Of a DNA stretch of 46,305 nucleotides, positions 24,725-32,927 are shown one piece after another. This stretch comes from Acidimicrobiales bacterium (GTDB taxonomy: Bacteria > Actinomycetota > Acidimicrobiia > Acidimicrobiales > GCA-2861595). Position 1 is the stretch's first letter, and each line of letters opens with the position of its first letter. The DNA lies in contig JAUJNQ010000002.1 in NCBI GenBank assembly GCA_030448025.1, positions 700,473 to 746,777 of the forward strand. The letters run 5' to 3'. Position numbers and translations under genes: made by a program. Under the pieces are notes generated by a model. It made no database searches, had not been told where the DNA came from, and was given only the letters and a program-made list of their open reading frames with translations.

Positions 24725-25897
24725 TCAGTCCGGGATGTCGATGCGTTCCAGCCAGAGGCCCGGAGCGTCGACCTCGGCGGGGGTGGGCAGCTCCCGCTCG
24801 GAGCGCCAGAGCCGCGCCAGCCCCTGGTCTCCTGCCCGCTCCAGGATCCCACGCACGAAGGTCGTGCCCCGCTCGTACTGCGCCGGGCCGAGCTCGAGGC
24901 CGAAGAGCTGTTCCACCAGCCGCCCTCCTTCGCCGGCGTCGGCCCGACGCCGGCGCATGGCCTCCACGAGGGCGGGAGCGGATCTCACGAGGTTGGCCCC
25001 GGTGGTGCTCATCACATGGTCGACGTAGCCCTCGACGGCGACCACCAGGGCTTCGATGCGGGTGAGCAGCTGACGCTGAGCGGGTGTCTGCATGACACCG
25101 AGCAGCTCGCCGGGATTGCCGAGGATCTCGTTGAAGGAGGTGGGATTGGTGGGGTCGATCCCACTGAGCTTGTCCTCCAGAGCACTGGGGTCGGGCTGGA
25201 AGCCGCTCACGTACTGGCGGAGAAGCTCGGTGAGCCGTTCGCGCACGTGCGGGCGCCCGAGGACGGCGTGATGGGTGATCTGATGAAGGCAGACCCACAT
25301 GCGCACCTCGGCGCGGTCCAGGCTCCAGTCGGAGGCGAAGGCGTTGACGCCGGCGGGGACGATGAGGATCCGGTCAGAAGGTGGCCTGGGGATGGGCAGG
25401 TCGTACTGGCCCAGCGCTCGGCGGGCCTGGTGACCCACCAGCGAGCCCGCCTGCAGCCCGAGGAGGACAGGCCCGATCATGTCCGTCACGCCACCGAGGA
25501 GCTGAGCCGTGGGGTCGTGCTCGCCGGCGTCGTCCGATGCGTCCTCGCCCTGCTGTCCCATGCGAGCGAAGCTCTCCGCCAAACCCTCGAGCAAGGGCCG
25601 GTAGGCGTCGAGAGTGCGGCCCGCGTAGTCGCCCCGACCGACCGGTCGGATCTCGAGCACACCCCCTGCGATCGAGGTGGAGAGTCCCGTCGCCGTGCTC
25701 ACCTGGAGGTCGGCGGCCCGGGCCAGCTCCTCGTAGCCCATCCGCTCGAGGGGTTCGATGTTCGCCTCGGGCCCGCCCTCCATGGCCAGTCCCTGGGCAA
25801 TTTGGCGAGCGACCTGGAGGTTCACCGGGCCCTGATTGGCGAACAGCTTGGCCAGCTCGCCGAAGATCCCTTCGAAAGGGTTGCCCGGCGTGCTCAC
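24725..25897 (-). CDS. Zincin_2/F420-associated family protein with altered HExxH
   Basis: A 390-residue protein of the actinobacterial DUF2342/zinc-dependent metalloprotease-like family that is often linked to coenzyme F420 genomes. Recognisable blocks are NPFEGIFGELAKLF at the start, LLEGLAESF, the glycine-rich GLQAGSLVGHQARRALGQYD, and LLIVPAGVNAFASDW-type lead-in to the metal site. The site reads WVCLHQITHH: glutamine (residue 206) stands where HExxH zincins have the catalytic glutamate. The zinc ligands H205 and H209 remain. GTG 25897 has a leaderless-type TACGAT box 7 bases upstream; the longer open frame is spurious. Confidence 0.85.
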   Translation of the reverse strand: MSTPGNPFEGIFGELAKLFANQGPVNLQVARQIAQGLAMEGGPEANIEPLERMGYEELARAADLQVSTATGLSTSIAGGVLEIRPVGRGDYAGRTLDAYRPLLEGLAESFARMGQQGEDASDDAGEHDPTAQLLGGVTDMIGPVLLGLQAGSLVGHQARRALGQYDLPIPRPPSDRILIVPAGVNAFASDWSLDRAEVRMWVCLHQITHHAVLGRPHVRERLTELLRQYVSGFQPDPSALEDKLSGIDPTNPTSFNEILGNPGELLGVMQTPAQRQLLTRIEALVVAVEGYVDHVMSTTGANLVRSAPALVEAMRRRRADAGEGGRLVEQLFGLELGPAQYERGTTFVRGILERAGDQGLARLWRSERELPTPAEVDAPGLWLERIDIPD

Positions 25898-25903
25898 CCG
25901 GCC

Positions 25904-25909
25904 ATCGTA
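25904..25909 (-). promoter_or_regulatory. -10 box of the zincin-like gene
   Basis: TACGAT on the minus strand ends 7 bases before GTG 25897, the same spacing and sequence as the LLM oxidoreductase promoter at 17949-17954. Confidence 0.45.
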
Positions 25910-25966
25910 GGGGAGGGATGGGAGAAGGCAGCCAACACACCATTCCGCCGCCGTCACCGATGCCCG

Positions 25967-25972
25967 TAGCAT
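25967..25972 (+). promoter_or_regulatory. -10 box of the leader ORF/mreB transcript
   Basis: TAGCAT ends 8 bases before GTG 25980. The surrounding CCCGTAGCATTG (25963-25974) is identical to the sequence before the MFS gene (22955-22966). Confidence 0.45.
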
Positions 25973-25979
25973 TGTCGGC

Positions 25980-26039
25980 GTGAGACCTCCACTTCCCCCA
26001 TTGGCGATCCCCGTGGTGACCCCCGGAAACGGTCGATGA
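25980..26039 (+). CDS. Proline-rich leader peptide overlapping the next gene
   Basis: A 19-codon ORF, VRPPLPPLAIPVVTPGNGR, starting 8 bases after a -10 box and ending with a TGA that overlaps the ATG of the 64-residue gene (ATGA). It has six prolines including PPLPP, a type of sequence that slows ribosomes. It may be a translated leader that couples or tunes translation of the downstream membrane protein and mreB. It could also be chance; no protein function is claimed. Confidence 0.4.
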   Translation: MRPPLPPLAIPVVTPGNGR

Positions 26040-26230
26040 GCAACCTCCTCTACCTGGTGATCCCCCTGGGCGGCAGCATCCTCGGATCGCTCGTCTTGTG
26101 GGCTCGTCACCGCAAGCCCACGTCGATGGAGTCGGGCATCGACGAGTTCGAAAGGGGCCTGCGGGCGCTGGCGCCGGGTGGCGACACGGCTCCCGCCCCC
26201 ACGTGGCGCAGGCGCCGCCGGGTGCACTAG
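26036..26230 (+). CDS. Small single-pass membrane protein upstream of mreB
   Basis: A 64-residue protein with an N-terminal membrane helix (LLYLVIPLGGSILGSLVLWA), a cytosolic segment with the acidic patch ESGIDEFERGLRAL and a basic tail RRRRRVH. It has no ribosome site of its own but its ATG overlaps the stop of a leader ORF. It ends 19 bases before mreB, so it probably lies in the mreB operon and could be a membrane partner. The helix-then-DEFERGL arrangement recurs in small actinobacterial proteins of unknown function. Confidence 0.65.
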   Translation: MSNLLYLVIPLGGSILGSLVLWARHRKPTSMESGIDEFERGLRALAPGGDTAPAPTWRRRRRVH

Positions 26231-26249
26231 ATGGATTCCTCATAGACGG

Positions 26250-27257
26250 ATGGGCAAGGACCTCGCCATCGACCTGGGTACGGCCAACACCCTCGTCTAC
26301 GCGCGCAACAAGGGCATCGTGCTCAACGAGCCCACCGTCATCGCGCTGAACGAGAAGACCCAAGACGTGCTGGCCATGGGTCACGAGGCGTGGCAGATGA
26401 TCGGCAGGACCCCCGGCTACATCGTCGCCGTCCGGCCGCTGCGCAAGGGAGCCATCACCGACTTCGAGATAACGCAGCGGATGATCCGGCTCCTGCTCAA
26501 GCGGGCTGGGGTCACCCGGATGAACCGGCCACGCGTGCTGATCTGCGTGCCGTCGGCCATCACCGAGGTGGAGCGCCGGGCCGTGGAGGAGGCAGCTCGG
26601 CGCGCCGGAGCCGCCGAGACCTACCTCATCGGCCAGCCCATGGCCGCCGCCCTCGGGGCTGGTCTCCCCATCCACGAGCCGCTCGGCAACATGGTGGTGG
26701 ACGTGGGCGGGGGCACGAGCGAGACGGCCGTCATCTCCCTCGGAGGGGTGGTGGCGCTCCGAGCCATCCGGGTGGGCAGCTTCGACATCGACGCCGCCCT
26801 CCAGGCGTGGGTGCGCCGTGAGTACGGCATCGCCATCGGCGAGCGCACGGCCGAGGAGATCAAGGTGGCCATCGGCACCGCCTACCCAGTGGAGAACGCC
26901 ACCAAGGCCGAGGTGCGGGGCCGGGACCTGATGACCGGCCTGCCGAAGAACGTCATCCTCTCCCCCGAGGAGGTGCGCACCGCCATCGACGAGCAGGTCA
27001 CCGCCATCGTCGACTCGGTGGTGCAGTGCTTGGGCCAGGCTCCTCCCGAGCTGGCTCAGGACCTGATCGTGCAGGGCATCAACCTGGTGGGCGGCGGCGG
27101 GATGCTCCGGGGCCTCGACCGCCGGCTCTCGGAAGAGACGGCCATCCCCGTGCGCCTGGTGAACGCCCCGCTCGAGTGCGTTGTGCTCGGCGCGGGCAAG
27201 TGCCTCGAGGCGTTCGACTCCGTCATGGACCTGTTCATGGGGTCCGAGTCCCTGTGA
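26250..27257 (+). CDS. mreB: MreB-family actin-like cell-shape protein
   Basis: A 335-residue bacterial actin homologue that forms membrane filaments directing wall synthesis. Phosphate-1 (DLGTANTLVYA), connect region (PRVLICVPSAITEVE), phosphate-2 (VVDVGGGTSETAVISLGG) and adenosine motif (LVGGGGMLRGLDRRL) are all present. ATG 26250 is chosen at the conserved GKDLAIDLGTAN start. The usual mreC, mreD, and rodA genes do not follow; instead bioB begins 24 bases after its stop. It may therefore be an MreB/Mbl paralogue with a different role. Confidence 0.92.
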   Translation: MGKDLAIDLGTANTLVYARNKGIVLNEPTVIALNEKTQDVLAMGHEAWQMIGRTPGYIVAVRPLRKGAITDFEITQRMIRLLLKRAGVTRMNRPRVLICVPSAITEVERRAVEEAARRAGAAETYLIGQPMAAALGAGLPIHEPLGNMVVDVGGGTSETAVISLGGVVALRAIRVGSFDIDAALQAWVRREYGIAIGERTAEEIKVAIGTAYPVENATKAEVRGRDLMTGLPKNVILSPEEVRTAIDEQVTAIVDSVVQCLGQAPPELAQDLIVQGINLVGGGGMLRGLDRRLSEETAIPVRLVNAPLECVVLGAGKCLEAFDSVMDLFMGSESL

Positions 27258-27280
27258 GGGATCCCTGCGAGGAAGCGCCT

Positions 27281-28297
27281 GTGAGCCGGCGGCTGGGCGA
27301 CGCTCGGGCCGCCCTGGCTGCGGCCGGCGCGGCCCTGCTCGACGAAGGGCGCCAGCTCGTTCCCGAGGAGCTGGAAGCGCTGTCGCGGCTGGCGCCCGAG
27401 TCGGTGCCTGCGCTGGCTTCGCTGGCCCATGAGGTGCGGCTCGCCTGGTGCGGGCCCGAAGTGGAGGTCGAAGGCATCCTCTCGGCCAAGACCGGGGGGT
27501 GCCCGGAGGACTGCGGCTTCTGCAGCCAGTCGGCCCGCTTCGACTCTCCGGTCAAGGCCACCGCCTTGCTCGACACCGGCGAGGTAATGGCCGCGGCGCG
27601 CCAGACGGCAGCCAGCGGGGCCACCGAGTTCTGCCTCGTCCTCGCCGTCCGCGGGCCGGACGAGCGCACCATGGCGCGCCTGGAGGAGCTGGTGCCCCTG
27701 GTGCGCGAGGAGACAGGTCTGGAAGTGGCGGTCAGCGCGGGGATCCTCGACGCCGGCCAGGCCGAGCGCCTGGCCGCCGCCGGCACGCACCGCTACAACC
27801 ACAACCTGGAGACGGCGCGTTCGTTCTTCTCCCGAGTGGTCACCACCCACACGTGGGACGAGCGCTTCCAGACCTGCCGGTTGGTGCAGCAAGCGGGGAT
27901 GGAGCTGTGCTGCGGCGTCCTGCTGGGCATGGGCGAGACCACCGCTCACCGACTCGAGCTGCTGGCCCAGCTACGGGAGGTGGCTCCCGCCGAGGTGCCC
28001 ATCAACTTCTTGAACCCCCGTCCGGGAACGCCTCTGGGGCAGCGGTCGCTGGTCCACCCCCTGGAGGCCATTCGCTGGATCGCGTTGTTCCGCCTGGCTC
28101 TTCCGAGCGTCCTGCTCCGCTACGCCGGCGGGCGCGAGGTGACGCTGCGGGAGCTCCAGGCCATGGGCCTCACGGCCGGGATCAACGCCCTGATCGTGGG
28201 CAACTACCTCACCACCCTGGGCCGCGCCGCCGAGCAGGACCTTCAGATGCTGGCCGACCTGGGCATGCCGGTGGCGGCGCTGTCACGGGTCCTGTGA
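27281..28297 (+). CDS. bioB: Biotin synthase
   Basis: A 338-residue radical SAM enzyme that inserts sulfur into dethiobiotin. C74, C78 and C81 (CPEDCGFC) bind the SAM-cleaving [4Fe-4S] cluster; conserved [21 protein letters not shown] and the late GREVTLRE and GNYLTTLGR blocks confirm biotin synthase rather than another radical SAM enzyme. GTG 27281 has a GAGGAAG ribosome site; a GTG at 27254 overlapping the mreB stop is less likely. A small Cys-rich gene follows directly, as in other actinobacteria. Confidence 0.95.
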   Translation: MSRRLGDARAALAAAGAALLDEGRQLVPEELEALSRLAPESVPALASLAHEVRLAWCGPEVEVEGILSAKTGGCPEDCGFCSQSARFDSPVKATALLDTGEVMAAARQTAASGATEFCLVLAVRGPDERTMARLEELVPLVREETGLEVAVSAGILDAGQAERLAAAGTHRYNHNLETARSFFSRVVTTHTWDERFQTCRLVQQAGMELCCGVLLGMGETTAHRLELLAQLREVAPAEVPINFLNPRPGTPLGQRSLVHPLEAIRWIALFRLALPSVLLRYAGGREVTLRELQAMGLTAGINALIVGNYLTTLGRAAEQDLQMLADLGMPVAALSRVL

Positions 28298-28307
28298 GGC
28301 GCCATTG

Positions 28308-28484
28308 TTGAGGCGCCACTGCTCCGGGTGCGGCCGATCGAGCCCCGAGTGCCGCGGGTGCGCTCCCGCCCTCGATCCGCCTCGGTACTGCGAGCAGTGC
28401 GGGCGCCGGATGGCGGTGCAGGTCATGCCCAAGGGCTTCATGGCCCGCTGCGCCGAGCACGGCCGGCACTCGCCGAGGACCTGA
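28308..28484 (+). CDS. bsaP: Small Cys-rich biotin synthase auxiliary protein (BsaP-like)
   Basis: A 58-residue protein (TTG 28308 to TGA 28484) with seven cysteines: HCSGC, a C..C pair at 15 and 18, [14 protein letters not shown] and ARCAEHG. The last part, with DPPR(Y/F)C..CGRRM.VQV...G..ARC..HG, matches the small Fe-S protein BsaP that actinobacteria encode next to bioB and need for biotin synthase activity. The start codon is uncertain: a 10-base repeat TGAGGCGCCA occurs both at the bioB stop and at this TTG. Zinc-ribbon binding would be an alternative to an Fe-S cluster. Confidence 0.75.
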   Translation: MRRHCSGCGRSSPECRGCAPALDPPRYCEQCGRRMAVQVMPKGFMARCAEHGRHSPRT

Positions 28485-28504
28485 CCTGACGCCGTGACCA
28501 GCTG

Positions 28505-29107
28505 CTAGGACAGCCGGCTTACCAGGGCGTCCATGTCGGTCACCACGTCGAGGCCGGTCCGGTCCCGTAGCCAGCGGGCGTTCCGGGCATGGAGGGGATT
28601 GCCCTCCCGGTAGCGGTTGAGGAACACCACCGGGTCGTCGAGCACCGAGGCGGCCAGCAGCACGGCATTGATGGTGCCCAGCTCGGTGGGGGCCACGAGC
28701 ACCACTGTGTCCGGTTTCAATGCTTCGCCCAGAGCGACGGTGTCGCCGGTGGAGGCGATCGGTGAGCGGGGCCCTCCCACTCCCTCGACCAGCCCGTAGC
28801 GGACGCCGCCCGGCCAGGCCAGCTCGTCGACAAGGTCGTCCACGCTGAAGGCGGGCCGGCCCAGGAGCTCGGCGGCGATGGGCGGGGCCATGGGCACCTC
28901 GTACCAGCGGTGCCCGGGGCACACCGATTCTGGTTGCTCCCCGGCGGCGGCGGCCAGCACGTCGGCGTCGGTGGTCTCCAAGCCGGGGTCGTAGGACTGC
29001 ACCGGCTTTCGAGCCGCCACCGTGTGGCCACCGGCGCGCCACGCACCAAGCAGTTGTGCGCCCACCCACGTCTTGCCGGTGCTGGTGCCTGTGCCCGTCA
29101 CGAGCAC
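28505..29107 (-). CDS. bioD: Dethiobiotin synthetase
   Basis: A 200-residue ATP-dependent carboxylase closing the ureido ring of dethiobiotin. The N-terminal P-loop GTGTSTGKTW, the ARKPVQSYDPG lysine segment, EGVGGPRSPI and the VAPTELGTINAVLL block are diagnostic. GTG 29107 starts 7 bases after the bioF stop, so it is the last gene of the HEAT-bioA-bioF-bioD operon. It converges on the bioB/bsaP pair with 20 bases between. The protein is slightly shorter than typical (about 220-230). Confidence 0.92.
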   Translation of the reverse strand: MLVTGTGTSTGKTWVGAQLLGAWRAGGHTVAARKPVQSYDPGLETTDADVLAAAAGEQPESVCPGHRWYEVPMAPPIAAELLGRPAFSVDDLVDELAWPGGVRYGLVEGVGGPRSPIASTGDTVALGEALKPDTVVLVAPTELGTINAVLLAASVLDDPVVFLNRYREGNPLHARNARWLRDRTGLDVVTDMDALVSRLS

Positions 29108-29114
29108 TACGTGC

Positions 29115-30284
29115 TCAGGCCTGCTCAGGTCCGTCTCCTCCCGGCCCGTGCCCCAGCCCCAACGCGGCCAGGGCGGTGACGATCCGCTCGACGTGAGCCG
29201 TTTGGTGCGCTGCCGAGAGGGTGATCCGCAGTCGGGAGCTGTGGGCCGCCACCGTGGGCGGACGGATGGCCGGGACGAGCATTCCCCGGTCGAGCAGCCG
29301 GCGGGAGACGTCCATGGCGCGCGCCTCGTCCCCGAGGACAACGGAGACGATCGGCGACGGGTGGCCGGGGGCCAGCAGCTCCACGTGGGCCCGCAACCGA
29401 GCGCGGAGGTCGTCTCCCTCAGGCGAGCGGACCACCCTCACGGCGGCCAGGGCGGCAGCGGTGTCGGCCGGCGAGGACGCCGTGGTGTAGATGTACGAGC
29501 GGGCCAGGTTGACGATGAGGTCCACCAGCGCGGCCGGGCCGGCCACGAACCCGCCCAGGGCCCCGAGGGTCTTCGAGAGCGTGCCCACCCGGAGCACCTG
29601 ACAGGCCCCGAGGGCAGGCTCAGCGCTCAACACGGCGTGGGCCTCGTCGAGCACCAAGAGGGCGTCGTGGCGGTGGCAGGCGTCTGCCAGCTCGGCCACC
29701 GGGGCCACGTCACCGTCCATGGAGAACACCGCGTCGGTCACCACCAGGGCCCGGCCCGGCTGGCGCAGGCTGCGTTCGACGAAGCCCACGTCGCCGTGGG
29801 GGTACACCGTGACGTCGGCTCGGGCCAGGCGGCACCCGTCCACGATCGAGGCGTGGTTGCGTTCGTCGGAGAGGATGCGAGCGCCGGCGGTGCCCATGGC
29901 GGTGAGGACACCGAGGTTGGCGGTGAAGCCGGTTGAGAACAGCGCAGCTCGCTCCGCTCCCTTCCACCGGGCGAGCTCGGCCTCCAGCTCGCTGTGCACC
30001 GGTCGGGAGCCGGTGACCAGGCGGGCCGAGCCGGCGCCCGCTCCCCAGCGGTCGAGGGCGTCGTGGGCAGCGGCCACCACGGCGGGGTGATGGCTCAAGC
30101 CGAGGTAGTCGTTGGAGGCGAACGACACCACGGGCCGGTATCCGTCACCGTCGCACACCCGGCCGGTGGGGCCCGCGCCGTCGAAGTCCCGGACCTCGCG
30201 CCAGCGGCCGTCGGCTCGTATGCGGGCGCCCTCGCGCTCGGCCCACCGGGGCCAGGTGGCGGAGGTGGCCGTTGCCAGCCTCAC
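29115..30284 (-). CDS. bioF: 8-amino-7-oxononanoate synthase
   Basis: A 389-residue PLP enzyme joining alanine and pimeloyl-ACP/CoA. It shows [33 protein letters not shown], the cofactor-contacting [37 protein letters not shown] and the Schiff-base lysine in [15 protein letters not shown] 30284 overlaps the bioA stop (GTGA), showing translational coupling; the open frame upstream overlaps bioA. The short tail after [16 protein letters not shown] is normal. Confidence 0.94.
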   Translation of the reverse strand: MRLATATSATWPRWAEREGARIRADGRWREVRDFDGAGPTGRVCDGDGYRPVVSFASNDYLGLSHHPAVVAAAHDALDRWGAGAGSARLVTGSRPVHSELEAELARWKGAERAALFSTGFTANLGVLTAMGTAGARILSDERNHASIVDGCRLARADVTVYPHGDVGFVERSLRQPGRALVVTDAVFSMDGDVAPVAELADACHRHDALLVLDEAHAVLSAEPALGACQVLRVGTLSKTLGALGGFVAGPAALVDLIVNLARSYIYTTASSPADTAAALAAVRVVRSPEGDDLRARLRAHVELLAPGHPSPIVSVVLGDEARAMDVSRRLLDRGMLVPAIRPPTVAAHSSRLRITLSAAHQTAHVERIVTALAALGLGHGPGGDGPEQA

Positions 30285-31594
30285 GAGGCCGTGACCTCGG
30301 CGATGGCCTGGCCCAGCACCGCCACGATCCGCTCGATCTCGCCGGCGGTCACCGTGAGCGGGGGCATGAGCACCACCACGTCTCCCAGAGGGCGGAGGAG
30401 CACGCCTCGCCTCACCGCCGCGGCGCAGACGCGCCGACCCCATCGCATGGCCGGCCCCGGTGGGTCCAGGTCGATCCCCACCATCAGGCCCTTCACCCGT
30501 ATGTCCCCGACGCCGGGCAGGGGCGCGACGCCGGCGGACAGCAGGCGCGCCAGCTGGGCCGAGCGGACGCCGACGTTGGCCAACACCCGGCGTTCTTCGA
30601 GCAGTTGGAGGTGGCGCAGGGCGACCGCCGCGGCGAGGGCGTTGCCCCCGTAGGAGTGGCCATGGTGGAGGGTTCGAGGTGATGGGTCGGGACCGAGGAA
30701 GGCGTCGAAGACGTGGCCGGCGGCCACGGCGGCCGACAGGGGCAGGTAGCCGCCGGTGATGCCCTTGCCCAGGCACAGCAGATCGGGCCGCAGGCCGCAC
30801 TGCTCGGAGGCGAAGAGGGTGCCGGTGCGCCCGAAGCCGGTGGCGACCTCGTCACATATGAGGAGCACTTCGTGGCGACGGCAGACCTCCGCCAGCTCAC
30901 AGAAGCCCTCCGGGCCGGCCATCTGCATGCCCGCCGCCCCTTGCACCAGGGGCTCGACGACCACGGCGGCCAGTTCGTGGGCATGCTCGGCCACCATCGC
31001 CGCCGCCACGTCGAGGCATGACGGGTCATCGAAGCCGGGCGCCCGCAACACGGGGAAGCGGAGGGGGTCGAACACCTCGGTGCCGAAGCCGCCCGCGCCC
31101 ACGGACAGGGCACCCACCGTGTCGCCGTGGTAGGCGCCGCCGAAGGCCAGGTAGGAGGTCCGTCCCTCCACGCCCCGGTTGGCCCACAGCTGGAAGGCGA
31201 TCCGCAGGGCCTGCTCCACGGCGGCGGCCCCGTCGGAGGCGAAGAGGACGTGTGGGCGGTCCACCGGCACCACCGAAGCCAGGGCCTCGGCAAACTCGAC
31301 CACCACGCGGTTGGTGTTGCCCAGCATGGTGGAATGGGCGACGAGATCGAGCTGGCGGCGCAACGCCTCGTCCAGCTCCGGCACCCTGTGCCCGACGGTG
31401 TTGACCCACAGCGAGGAGATGGCGTCGAGGTAGCGGTTCCCGTCCACGTCGATCAGCTCGTGGCCCTCGGCGCGCTCGACCACCACCGGGGCGTCGTCGA
31501 GATAGGAGGACATCTGGGTGAATCCGTGCCAGACCACGGAGGCGTCCCGCTTGGCCCATCGACCGGCCGTGCCGCCCCCGGGTGCTTGGGTCAC
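30281..31594 (-). CDS. bioA: Adenosylmethionine-8-amino-7-oxononanoate aminotransferase
   Basis: A 437-residue class-III aminotransferase making 7,8-diaminopelargonate. Recognisable parts are VWHGFTQMSSYLDDAPVVV (the substrate-side FTQM segment typical of BioA), SSLWVNTVGHRVPELD, FGGAYHGDTVGALSVG, ICDEVATGFGRTGTLFA and the PLP lysine in LCLGKGITGGYLPLSA. GTG 31594 overlaps the stop of the HEAT-repeat gene upstream, and its stop overlaps bioF. It thus sits second in a four-gene operon. Confidence 0.95.
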   Translation of the reverse strand: MTQAPGGGTAGRWAKRDASVVWHGFTQMSSYLDDAPVVVERAEGHELIDVDGNRYLDAISSLWVNTVGHRVPELDEALRRQLDLVAHSTMLGNTNRVVVEFAEALASVVPVDRPHVLFASDGAAAVEQALRIAFQLWANRGVEGRTSYLAFGGAYHGDTVGALSVGAGGFGTEVFDPLRFPVLRAPGFDDPSCLDVAAAMVAEHAHELAAVVVEPLVQGAAGMQMAGPEGFCELAEVCRRHEVLLICDEVATGFGRTGTLFASEQCGLRPDLLCLGKGITGGYLPLSAAVAAGHVFDAFLGPDPSPRTLHHGHSYGGNALAAAVALRHLQLLEERRVLANVGVRSAQLARLLSAGVAPLPGVGDIRVKGLMVGIDLDPPGPAMRWGRRVCAAAVRRGVLLRPLGDVVVLMPPLTVTAGEIERIVAVLGQAIAEVTAS

Positions 31595-32271
31595 CCGCGC
31601 TTTCCTAGTGCGTCCGGCGATTCCCGGCCAACGCTTTGGCCCAGCAGGTCTTCGGCGGCCTGGCGGACCTGCCAGTCACGATCATCGAGGGCGCGCTGGA
31701 GCGCGGCGTCGACCTCATCTCCCTCGAAGGGCGCCAAGGCGATGACGGCCCTCCTGCGGATGGTCGGCTTGTCGCCGGTGGCGTTGAGGATGGCGCGAAG
31801 GCCACGTTCATGGCCGATGGCGCCCAGAGCGGCCACGGCTGCTTCCCGGCACAGGGCGTCGTCGTGGTCACCGGCCAAACGGGCCAGCGCGGCCACCGTG
31901 CCCGCCTCAGGCGCGCCTCGCTCGCCGAGGGCCCACGCCGCCGCCTCCACGACGGAGGACTGGTGGTCGTCGAGCAGCGACAGGAGGTCCACGCCCGGGT
32001 GGCTGACCGCCACCTCGCAGGCCCTCCTCCGGACGACCGGCGCGGGGTCGGCGAGCATGGCCGCCACCTCACCGTCGTGGGCCCGGCCCTGGCGCCAGAG
32101 CGCCCAGAGCGCCGTGGCTCGGACGCGCGGTGAGGGGTCGGCCAAAAAACAGCGGGCCGCTGCCTCGTCGCCGAGATGGCCGGCCAGCGCCGCCTCCCGC
32201 CGCCGGCGGATCTCGGCGGGGGAGACGGCCTCGTCCCCGGCTTCGTCCTTGCCGCCGGTGGGGCCGGTCAC
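31591..32271 (-). CDS. HEAT-repeat protein leading the biotin operon
   Basis: A 226-residue alpha-solenoid protein with about five HEAT/PBS-lyase type repeats, each with a (V/A)R..A..AL.(A/W)(L/I) core (SPRVRATALWALWR, PAPVVRRRACEVAV, HDDALCREAAVAALGAIG, TIRRRAVIALAPF, DWQVRQAAEDLL). Such repeats are binding scaffolds. It overlaps bioA by the GTGA junction and is cotranscribed with bioA-bioF-bioD, so a role in biotin synthesis or a shared regulator is possible, but nothing in the family proves it. Confidence 0.8.
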   Translation of the reverse strand: MTGPTGGKDEAGDEAVSPAEIRRRREAALAGHLGDEAAARCFLADPSPRVRATALWALWRQGRAHDGEVAAMLADPAPVVRRRACEVAVSHPGVDLLSLLDDHQSSVVEAAAWALGERGAPEAGTVAALARLAGDHDDALCREAAVAALGAIGHERGLRAILNATGDKPTIRRRAVIALAPFEGDEVDAALQRALDDRDWQVRQAAEDLLGQSVGRESPDALGKRG

Positions 32272-32303
32272 GCCGACTGGTGGCGGTGCGTCACACTGGA
32301 CCC

Positions 32304-32918
32304 GTGCGGCCTCGACGTAGCGTGCTCCTCGTCCTTCTGGTGTCCCTGCTCCTCGTGGGGACGGGCGCGGTCTGGCACGACGGTCGAGGTGGGAGACCGG
32401 ACGACCCGGCGTTCGAGCGGTCTGCGATCACGACCACCACCACGCGGTCGGACGCCGTCGCCCAGGCTCCACTCACCCGCCCGGTAGACGTGCCCGATGA
32501 CCCGTACGCACCGGAGCCCCTGGTGGAGATCGGCACCATCGAGATTCCCAAGATCAACCTCACCCACCGCCTCTTCCACGGCATCAGCCTGCGAACCATC
32601 GACCGCGGGCCCAGTCACTGGCCGGGGAGCGCGATGCCCGGGGAGGTGGGCAACGCCGTCTTCTCCGGTCATCGGGTCACCCACAGCAAGCCCTTTCGGG
32701 ACATCGACCGGATGGCTCCCGGCGACCAGGTGTTCTTCACTGTGAACGGGGTTCGGTCGACGTACGTCATGACCGGCCATGAGATCGTCACCCCGAAGGG
32801 CATGCACATCGTGGAGCCCACGGCCACTCCTACGGCCACGCTCTTCGCCTGCCATCCTCCCGGCTCTGCAAAGTTCCGCTACGTGGTCCATCTCGCTCTT
32901 TGGGCCGGCCCGACGTGA
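32304..32918 (+). CDS. Class E sortase
   Basis: A 204-residue membrane-anchored transpeptidase. N-terminal membrane helix at about 6-23, an extracytoplasmic Thr/Pro linker, then the sortase fold with EIGTIEIPKINLTH, catalytic H123 (FSGHRVTHSKPF), C183 (TLFACHPPGS) and R192 (KFRYVV). The TLxxCHP context is typical of class E (actinobacterial housekeeping) enzymes that attach surface proteins at LAxTG-type signals. No substrate protein is seen in the window. GTG 32286 is an alternative start. It lies divergent from the HEAT/bio operon. Confidence 0.9.
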   Translation: MRPRRSVLLVLLVSLLLVGTGAVWHDGRGGRPDDPAFERSAITTTTTRSDAVAQAPLTRPVDVPDDPYAPEPLVEIGTIEIPKINLTHRLFHGISLRTIDRGPSHWPGSAMPGEVGNAVFSGHRVTHSKPFRDIDRMAPGDQVFFTVNGVRSTYVMTGHEIVTPKGMHIVEPTATPTATLFACHPPGSAKFRYVVHLALWAGPT

Positions 32919-32927
32919 GCTGGTCGC

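Noticed and set aside
28294-28312. GTG at 28294 overlapping the bioB stop as the start of the Cys-rich gene.
   Set aside because: That frame meets TGA after five codons; only the TTG at 28308 opens the Cys-rich frame.
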